Assembly (NCBI GenBank): GCA_002418595.1
Contig: DIEK01000062.1
Coordinates: forward strand, 10,367 to 21,636
Source: Candidatus Omnitrophica bacterium UBA5776
Lineage (GTDB): Bacteria > Omnitrophota > Gorgyraeia > Gygaellales > Profunditerraquicolaceae
Length of the DNA stretch: 11,270 nucleotides
Direction: 5' to 3'
Part shown: in pieces, positions 6,179 to 11,270 of the stretch
Layout of the letters: each line of letters begins with the position of its first letter
Numbering within the stretch: position 1 is the stretch's first letter
The notes under the pieces: generated by a model
Databases searched by the model: none
The model's input: the letters and a program-made list of their open reading frames with translations, nothing else
What the model was told of the DNA's origin: nothing
Made by a program: the position numbers and the translations under genes

Positions 6179-6302
6179 CCGGTAGCCCAGCCACCATATT
6201 ACCCACCTCTTTTGACCGTCTTAGCGGCCTCAACTGAACGTGATGTAACGTAGGTCTGTGGCTTTGCGCCCCCCGGTTTTCCCGAGGTTTACCTTTATCG
6301 GC
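6179..6302 (-). ncRNA. GEMM-I (cyclic di-GMP-I type) riboswitch aptamer
   Basis: The RNA reads GGTAAACC, then hairpin CCTCGG-GAAAA-CCGGGG, then GGCGCAAAGCCAC, AGACCTACG, an extended P3 arm, TATGGTGG and finally CTGGGCTACCGG. These match the conserved blocks of GEMM-I RNAs (GCAAACC, GNRA-capped P2, GACGCAAAGCC, CCTAA with TATGG as tetraloop receptor, GGGTTACC). Aligned from memory to the Vibrio Vc2 aptamer, the ligand-contacting bases G20, A47 and C92 are all present. G20 is the choice expected for c-di-GMP rather than cGAMP. The P3 arm carries about 42 extra nt with its own hairpin (GGCCG/CGGTC). The predicted transcription start falls at about its first base and a terminator follows. It most likely regulates the GH1 operon. 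Confidence 0.85.
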
Positions 6303-6309
6303 TACAAAA

Positions 6310-6338
6310 AGTATACCTCATCTCCCCGGTTTTTTCAA
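6310..6338 (-). promoter_or_regulatory. Strong sigma70-type promoter of the riboswitch RNA
   Basis: On the minus strand TTGAAA (6333-6338) and TATACT (6310-6315) are separated by exactly 17 nt. The predicted start is at about 6302, the first base of the riboswitch outer helix (GCCGATAAAGG). That agreement between promoter and RNA structure supports both calls. Confidence 0.8.
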
Positions 6339-6365
6339 GGCAGAGCTTTTTGAATCAAACCGCTT

Positions 6366-6866
6366 TTATTGCAGCGGGATAGTTTGTTCCGTTTCAACGG
6401 TCCCGGCTGAGGAAGTTAAATGCTTCTCCAGGACGGCCCAGGTCTTTGGGCCGACTTTGCCGTCTGCCGCCAACCCGTTGGATTTCTGGAATTCCTCTAT
6501 AGCCGCTTTCGTCTTTGGTCCCACTTTGCCGTCTATATTGCCGGAATAATACCCCGCGTTCTTAAGCGCGGTCTGGATATCCTGGGCGGAAGGTTTATAC
6601 GGCCCTGAAGGAGGTAAAGGTTCCAGTACCGGAACGGCCGCCGCGGAAACCGCTTCAGCCGCCTTCTCTCCGGCGACCGGTGTCACGGCGGGAAGCCTGT
6701 TTTCCTGTATCGCAATCTTATTATCCAGGGTCTGCCCCCCCAGAGAATCAGCCGACATAGGAGCCTGCATCTCCTCAAGACTCTGCTGTTTTTTATTGCA
6801 CCCGTTTACGGCCAGAAAAGATACGGCCACCGCTATCACCGCTGTGAAGATCTTAGTTCTGCCCAT
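6366..6866 (-). CDS. Lipoprotein with C-terminal peptidoglycan-binding domain
   Basis: A 166-residue protein. It has a signal peptide MGRTKIFTAVIAVAVSFLAV ending in VNGC with Cys23 as the lipidation site; a low-complexity linker (about 30-92) rich in Ala, Pro and Glu; and one PG_binding_1 domain (about 93-150) with GYYSGNIDGKVGPKTKAAI and FQKSNGLAADGKVGPKTW. It should tether a membrane to the cell wall. It carries no hydrolase domain. The start at 6866 follows AAAGGAG by 11 nt; in-frame starts at 6887 and 6929 would put extra charged residues before the signal peptide. It appears to have its own promoter and sits between the pyrimidine operon and the riboswitch. A 5-bp hairpin at its stop codon is too weak to call a terminator. 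Confidence 0.88.
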   Translation of the reverse strand: MGRTKIFTAVIAVAVSFLAVNGCNKKQQSLEEMQAPMSADSLGGQTLDNKIAIQENRLPAVTPVAGEKAAEAVSAAAVPVLEPLPPSGPYKPSAQDIQTALKNAGYYSGNIDGKVGPKTKAAIEEFQKSNGLAADGKVGPKTWAVLEKHLTSSAGTVETEQTIPLQ

Positions 6867-6933
6867 TGTTCCATCTGCTCCTTTCATGAATAATACTGGA
6901 GCCCCCTCACGCAAAATCCGGAGACTCATGTTT

Positions 6934-6957
6934 CCGGCAAAGCCAAGGCTTCACCGG
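6934..6957 (-). promoter_or_regulatory. Hairpin in the leader of the peptidoglycan-binding lipoprotein gene
   Basis: CCGGTGAAGCC-TT-GGCTTTGCCGG forms two short stems (CCGG/CCGG and AAGCC/GGCTT) separated by a TG/TG mismatch. It lies about 68 nt before the start codon in a long leader. No T run follows, so it is not a terminator. Any role is unknown. Confidence 0.3.
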
Positions 6958-7029
6958 TACTCGCCGCATATCCGATTCTATACTTACTCCGACGCACTCC
7001 CCCGACACCCGCGGGCAGGGAATGAATTT

Positions 7030-7057
7030 ATTTTAACCCTTATTACCGGAAAATCAA
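7030..7057 (-). promoter_or_regulatory. Candidate promoter of the peptidoglycan-binding lipoprotein gene
   Basis: TTGATT (7052-7057, four of six) and TAAAAT (7030-7035, five of six) have a 16-nt spacer on the minus strand. The start would lie near 7023, leaving a leader of about 157 nt before the ATG at 6866. That leader holds the small hairpin at 6934-6957 and nothing else I recognise. Confidence 0.5.
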
Positions 7058-7130
7058 ATCATATTTAGGGTCCCGCTTCCCGGCGCCCATCTCTACACAG
7101 TCCTTCCTGATCCGCCCGCGCACTCTGAAA

Positions 7131-8777
7131 TCAAGGCTGTTTATCATAGGTGGAATAATAATACGGAGTGAAAGCCTGGAACTCGGCGGCGCAGGTATCA
7201 ACAAGCTTGAAATCCGGAAATATACCCAGAGATATTCTTAAAGAAGATATCTCTTCTTCCTTCTTGCCGGTCAACGAAGCGATCTGTTTATCGCTGAAAC
7301 CCATTTTTTTCGCTTCCAGAAGCGTATCCTTGTCGAGACCGCTTTCTCTCGTTCTCAAGCGCGTCTCCATCTCGACGATCTCCCGTATATTGTGCAGGAA
7401 CCAGTTGTCGATCCGGGTCAACTCATGGATCGTTTCGAGTTCCACTCCCGACCGGAAGGCATCCGCCAGCAGAAAAATGCGTTCCGGGGACGCCGTCCTG
7501 AGCCCGGCGTAAAGAGATTCCAGTTCCTCTCCCGCGCACCTGCCGAGGCTCTCCAAACCGTATTTCTTTATCTCCAGGGAACGCAGTCCCTTCTGCAGGG
7601 CCTCCTTGAAAGTCCTGCCGATGGACATAGTTTCCCCCACCGATTTCATGGAAACCGAAAGCACCGGTTCCGCCGAAGGGAACTTCTCAAAAGTGAATCT
7701 CGGTATCTTCACCACGCAATAATCTATGGCCGGCTCGAAACAGGCCGGGGTCTTCAGTGTTATATCGTTGGCGATCTCGTCAAGCGTATATCCGACCGCG
7801 AGCCTGGCGGCGATCTTGGCAATGGGAAAACCCGTGGCCTTGGATGCCAGCGCTGAACTCCTGGAAACGCGGGGATTCATCTCTATAACCACCATCCTGC
7901 CGTCGGAAGGATTAACCGCGAACTGTATATTGGAGCCGCCGGTCGAAACCCCTATTTCTCGTATACAGGCGATCGCCGCGTCGCGCATACGCTGGTATTC
8001 CTTGTCGGTAAGAGTCTGCGCGGGGGCCACAGTTATGCTGTCCCCGGTATGCACTCCCATCGGGTCGAGATTTTCTATCGAACACACGACCACGACATTA
8101 TCCTTGATATCGCGCATCACCTCCAGCTCATATTCCTTCCAGCCGGAGACCGATTCCTCTATGAGTATCTCGCTGATCATGCTCGATTCCAGCCCGCGCT
8201 TGGCCAAAACGCGGAATTCTTCGGCATTGTACGCTACGCTTCCGCCGGTGCCGCCGAGAGTGAAACTGGGCCGGATGATCACCGGAAAACCCACATCCTG
8301 CGCCACTCTCAATGCCTGTTGCAGATTATAAGCCTTGTTGCTTTTCGGCAGGTCGAGCCCTATCTTTATCATCGCCTCCTTGAAAAGCCTACGGTCTTCG
8401 GCCTTCTTGATGGCCTTGATATCGGCGCCGATCAATTCCACGCGGTATTTCCTGAAGACCCCGCGCGCGTCCAGTTCCACCGCCGTGTTCAAAGCGGTCT
8501 GCCCGCCGAGGGTCGGCAGCAGCGCGTCCGGCTTTTCCCGCGCGATGATGCGTTCCACGATCTCCGCGGTGATAGGCTCTATATAAGTCCTGTCGGCGGT
8601 ATCAGGATCGGTCATAATGGTGGCGGGATTGGAATTGACCAGAACCACCTTGTACCCCTCCTGCCTCAGCACCTTGCAGGCCTGAGTGCCGGAATAATCG
8701 AACTCGCACGCCTGGCCGATCACGATCGGGCCGGAACCGATAATAAGTATTTTTTTTATGTCGGTGCGCTTAGGCAT
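7131..8777 (-). CDS. carB: Carbamoyl-phosphate synthetase large subunit, N-terminal half only
   Basis: 548 residues that match CarB up to the end of its oligomerisation domain. They include the N-terminal opening ([26 protein letters not shown]), the [10 protein letters not shown] loop, GGQTALNTA, the ATP-grasp core ([59 protein letters not shown]) and then the helical oligomerisation region ending in YYYSTYD. This half makes carboxyphosphate and carbamate from bicarbonate, ATP and ammonia. Normal CarB is about 1070 residues; here a TGA comes exactly at the linker before the second synthetase unit, whose GGGPNRIGQG-type start is absent downstream in all three frames that I checked. Split CarB genes are known, for example in Aquifex and some methanogens. 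The start overlaps carA by 8 nt. Confidence 0.93.
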   Translation of the reverse strand: MPKRTDIKKILIIGSGPIVIGQACEFDYSGTQACKVLRQEGYKVVLVNSNPATIMTDPDTADRTYIEPITAEIVERIIAREKPDALLPTLGGQTALNTAVELDARGVFRKYRVELIGADIKAIKKAEDRRLFKEAMIKIGLDLPKSNKAYNLQQALRVAQDVGFPVIIRPSFTLGGTGGSVAYNAEEFRVLAKRGLESSMISEILIEESVSGWKEYELEVMRDIKDNVVVVCSIENLDPMGVHTGDSITVAPAQTLTDKEYQRMRDAAIACIREIGVSTGGSNIQFAVNPSDGRMVVIEMNPRVSRSSALASKATGFPIAKIAARLAVGYTLDEIANDITLKTPACFEPAIDYCVVKIPRFTFEKFPSAEPVLSVSMKSVGETMSIGRTFKEALQKGLRSLEIKKYGLESLGRCAGEELESLYAGLRTASPERIFLLADAFRSGVELETIHELTRIDNWFLHNIREIVEMETRLRTRESGLDKDTLLEAKKMGFSDKQIASLTGKKEEEISSLRISLGIFPDFKLVDTCAAEFQAFTPYYYSTYDKQP

Positions 8778-9879
8778 TTTTCTTCCCGCGGCATTTGTGT
8801 TTCGCTGCCGAATCTACGAAAGAAGCGAAGAGATAGGCGGCGTCGTGCGGCCCAGGAGACGCCTCCGGATGGAACTGGACGGAAAAAACAGGCAGTTTCC
8901 TGTGTTTCATCCCCTCATGCGTATCATCGTTGAGATTTATATGAGTGACCTGCAGCTCTTTTTCGTTCAACGATTTCATATCCAAACAAAATCCGTGATT
9001 CTGCACGGTAATAGCCACTCTACCGCTGTTCAAATCCTTTACCGGATGATTAGCTCCGTGATGCCCGAACTTTAATTTATAAGTCCTGCCGCCGAAAGCC
9101 AGACCGAGCATCTGGTTGCCGAGACAGATGCCGAATATTGGAATACCGGAGGAGGCCAGTTCCTTGACCGTGCCTATAACGTAAGTCACAGCCGCGGGAT
9201 CGCCCGGACCGTTGGAAAGCATAATGCCGTCCGGTTTCCAGGACAGTATATCCGAGGCGGAGGTAACGGCGGGAAAAACCCTGACCCGGCAGCCGAGCCC
9301 GGCAAGAATACGCATGATGTTGTATTTCACACCGCAGTCCAGGACAGCCACTTTATATTTACCATTGTCGTTCCAATCATAGGCTTGCCGGCAGGAGACA
9401 TCCTTTACAAGATCGATGCCCACAAGGCCGCTCCAGGAACGCGCCTTTTCCAGCAGCGCCGTCACGTCGTCGCATACTGCCCCGGCGGCGATAACGGCTT
9501 TAAGCGCTCCGGCCTCCCGTATGCGCAGCGTAAGCGCGCGGGTATCCACTCCCTCCACCGCGGGTATGCCGTGCGCGCAAAGATAATCCGGCAACGAACT
9601 CTTAGACCTCCAGTTGCTGGCAATCCTGCTGCATTCTTTAACCACCAGGCCTTCCACGAAAGGCCGGCCGGATTCCGCGTCTTCTTCATTGATGCCGTAA
9701 TTGCCTATCAAAGGGTAGGTCATGGCCACTATCTGCCCCTTATAGGAAGGATCGGTGATTATCTCCTGATACCCGGACATGCTGGTATTGAAGACAATCT
9801 CCCCGCAGCGGACCCCCTGCGCACCGAATGATCTCCCCCGGAATACGCTGCCGTCTTCCAGGACCAAAGCAGCCTGCAT
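8770..9879 (-). CDS. carA: Carbamoyl-phosphate synthetase small (glutaminase) subunit
   Basis: A 369-residue protein of normal length. The N-terminal CarA domain (residues 1-150) has [21 protein letters not shown] and [11 protein letters not shown]. The C-terminal class I glutamine amidotransferase domain has LSNGPGDP, nucleophile Cys252 in [16 protein letters not shown], and His337/Glu339 in [10 protein letters not shown]. It releases ammonia from glutamine and channels it to CarB for pyrimidine and arginine synthesis. I chose the ATG at 9879 ([10 protein letters not shown]), with AGAGG five nt upstream; a GTG at 9906 only extends it into pyrG. The gap to the pyrG stop is 2 nt, so the two are probably coupled. 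Confidence 0.96.
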   Translation of the reverse strand: MQAALVLEDGSVFRGRSFGAQGVRCGEIVFNTSMSGYQEIITDPSYKGQIVAMTYPLIGNYGINEEDAESGRPFVEGLVVKECSRIASNWRSKSSLPDYLCAHGIPAVEGVDTRALTLRIREAGALKAVIAAGAVCDDVTALLEKARSWSGLVGIDLVKDVSCRQAYDWNDNGKYKVAVLDCGVKYNIMRILAGLGCRVRVFPAVTSASDILSWKPDGIMLSNGPGDPAAVTYVIGTVKELASSGIPIFGICLGNQMLGLAFGGRTYKLKFGHHGANHPVKDLNSGRVAITVQNHGFCLDMKSLNEKELQVTHINLNDDTHEGMKHRKLPVFSVQFHPEASPGPHDAAYLFASFVDSAAKHKCRGKKNA

Positions 9880-9881
9880 GT

Positions 9882-11270
9882 TTACCTCTTTATTTTTAGA
9901 GCGCACTTGATAAAATCGCGGAATATCGGATGGGCCTTGTCGGGCTTCGACTTGAATTCAGGATGGAACTGCACCGCCATGAAGAACGGATGGCCGGGCA
10001 ACTCCACGATCTCGACAAGATTCTTTTTCGGGTAAATACCGGAGAAGACCATACCTTTCTTCTCCATCAAACGGCGGTATTTATTGTTGAATTCGTATCT
10101 ATGCCGGTGCCGCTCTTCTATCAGCCTTTTTCTGTAACAACACTGCGCCCGGGTATTAGGCGATATCTGACAGGGATAAGCGCCCAGGCGCATGGTACCG
10201 CCCATATCCTCCACGTCTTCCTGTTCCTTTAAAAGGCTGATTACCGGATCCCGGGTATCGGGGGCGAACTCGCTGGAATCAGCGCCCTTGAGACCGCAGA
10301 TATTCCTGGCGAATTCGATGACCGCGCATTGCATCCCAAGGCAGATGCCGAAGAACGGGAGGCGCTTGGTCCTGGCATATTCGACGCTCTTTATCTTCCC
10401 TTCAATGCCGCGGGATCCGAACCCGCCCGGCACCAGAATACCGCAGACATTGCGCAGATAATGTTCCGCCCCTTCTTTATCAATATCCTCGGAATCTATC
10501 TTTTCCACTTCCACTCTGCAGTCGTTCGCGATACCGGCGTGCGCCAAAGCCTCGTAAATAGACTTATAGGCGTCCTGCAGGCCGATATATTTGCCGACTA
10601 CGGCGATCCTGGTCTTGTGGCGCGGGGAAACAGCCTTCTCCACCACGCTTTTCTCCCAATTCTTCAGGGTGGAAGGCCTGGCTCTAATGCCGAAATGTTT
10701 CAGTATGAGCCTGTCGAGAGACTGGTCCTTGAATATCAAAGGAAGCTGATAGATCGAATCCACATCCTTGGCCTCGATAACCGCCTCCTGCGGCACGCTG
10801 CAGAAAAGCGATATCTTCTCTTTCAATTCCATCGAGAGGCTTTTTTCGCTGCGGCAGATGAGGATGTCCGGCTGTATCCCTATCTCGCGCAGGGTGCCGA
10901 CACTGTGCTGAGTAGGCTTTGTCTTCATCTCTCCGGCGACCTTTATATAAGGGACCAGGGTGAGATGGGCGTAAAGAACGTTATTCTGTCCGGCGTCCAG
11001 CCTGAACTGGCGCACAGCTTCCAGAAAAGGAAGGCTCTCGATGTCTCCGACCGTGCCGCCGATCTCCACCAGCACCACCTGCGCCCTGGAGACGGCCGCC
11101 ACTTTCTTGATGCGGTCCTTTATCTCGTTGGTAATGTGAGGAATGACCTGGATGGTCCTGCCGAGGTAATCTCCCTTGCGTTCGCGCGAGATCACGGCGT
11201 GATATACCTGTCCGGTGGTAACGTTGTTGAATTTGCCGGTCCTGGCGGAAGTGAAGCGTTCGTAATGCCC
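9882..11270 (-). CDS. pyrG: CTP synthase, N-terminus outside the window
   Basis: 462 residues are visible, from GHYERFTSARTGKFNN to the stop. The frame runs off the right edge, and by comparison with the E. coli enzyme about 70 N-terminal residues are missing. The synthetase domain shows TTGQVYHAVI, ERKGDYLGRTIQVIPHIT, EIGGTVGDIESLPFLEA and MKTKPTQHSVGTLREIGIQPD. The glutamine amidotransferase domain shows LVPGGFGSRG, the nucleophile Cys in GICLGMQ, and His/Glu in QFHPEF. It converts UTP to CTP using ATP and glutamine in the cytoplasm. It heads the visible pyrimidine operon with carA and carB, which makes sense because CTP is the pathway's end product. Its promoter is outside the window. Confidence 0.97.
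   Translation of the reverse strand, partial: GHYERFTSARTGKFNNVTTGQVYHAVISRERKGDYLGRTIQVIPHITNEIKDRIKKVAAVSRAQVVLVEIGGTVGDIESLPFLEAVRQFRLDAGQNNVLYAHLTLVPYIKVAGEMKTKPTQHSVGTLREIGIQPDILICRSEKSLSMELKEKISLFCSVPQEAVIEAKDVDSIYQLPLIFKDQSLDRLILKHFGIRARPSTLKNWEKSVVEKAVSPRHKTRIAVVGKYIGLQDAYKSIYEALAHAGIANDCRVEVEKIDSEDIDKEGAEHYLRNVCGILVPGGFGSRGIEGKIKSVEYARTKRLPFFGICLGMQCAVIEFARNICGLKGADSSEFAPDTRDPVISLLKEQEDVEDMGGTMRLGAYPCQISPNTRAQCCYRKRLIEERHRHRYEFNNKYRRLMEKKGMVFSGIYPKKNLVEIVELPGHPFFMAVQFHPEFKSKPDKAHPIFRDFIKCALKIKR

Noticed and set aside
6138..6302. Cobalamin riboswitch, SRP RNA, RNase P RNA or tmRNA as the identity of this structured RNA
   Set aside because: None of their conserved blocks is present, while the GCGCAAAGCC, GTAAACC and GGGCTACCGG blocks fit GEMM-I in order.
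6360..6377. Hairpin CCGCT/AGCGG at the end of the peptidoglycan-binding lipoprotein gene as a terminator
   Set aside because: Only 5 bp with an 8-nt loop that includes the stop codon, and just three T after it.
6930..7130. Continuation of carB after a frameshift
   Set aside because: Translations of the region after the stop show no resemblance to the start of the second synthetase half.
8049..8933. 294-residue plus-strand frame opposite carB/carA
   Set aside because: Antisense shadow of two conserved genes; no recognisable domain or ribosome site.
1..11270. CRISPR array, insertion sequence, prophage or defence system
   Set aside because: No spaced direct repeats, transposase, terminal inverted repeats or phage proteins were seen; the window is ordinary chromosomal sequence apart from the items listed.

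Overview
All protein genes in this window lie on the minus strand, so transcription runs from the right edge to the left. The window reads as a chromosomal fragment of a Gram-negative-type bacterium: three lipobox signal peptides, a peptidoglycan-binding lipoprotein, sigma70-like promoters, Shine-Dalgarno sites and a tRNA with encoded CCA. Base composition is mid-range by eye. An uncultivated lineage such as Omnitrophota or a relative is a guess from the general character of the proteins, not a demonstrated assignment.

Right part (11270 to 7131): a pyrimidine operon, pyrG (5' end cut by the window) - carA - carB N-terminal half. CTP synthase, the glutaminase subunit of carbamoyl-phosphate synthetase and one synthetase unit of the large subunit follow each other with a 2-nt gap and an 8-nt overlap. 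The large subunit stops cleanly after the oligomerisation domain. Its second ATP-grasp half and allosteric domain are not in the window, so carB is split or truncated.

Middle part (7130 to 6027): a candidate promoter, a leader, and a lipoprotein with a C-terminal peptidoglycan-binding domain. Then comes the most notable non-coding element: a strong sigma70-type promoter, a GEMM-I (cyclic di-GMP-I type) riboswitch aptamer starting at about the predicted transcription start, and a strong intrinsic terminator. A second candidate promoter and a 16-bp AT palindrome sit between the terminator and the next gene.

Left part (6026 to 222): a tightly packed six-gene operon. It encodes a GH1 beta-glycosidase; a three-domain protein (cyclic-nucleotide-binding-like, MinD/BY-kinase-like P-loop, patatin phospholipase); a small lipoprotein; a LeuT-like Na+-coupled amino-acid transporter; a 34-residue single-membrane-segment protein like the MetS small subunits of NSS transporters; and a second small lipoprotein. 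Three junctions are ATGA overlaps, one is a longer overlap, and only one is a gap (29 nt), so translational coupling is likely. If the riboswitch controls this operon, the cell would tie envelope lipid turnover, sugar hydrolysis and amino-acid uptake to c-di-GMP.

Left edge: a tRNA-Phe(GAA) gene with its own promoter. It has two unusual bases in the tertiary core (C55 and G48).
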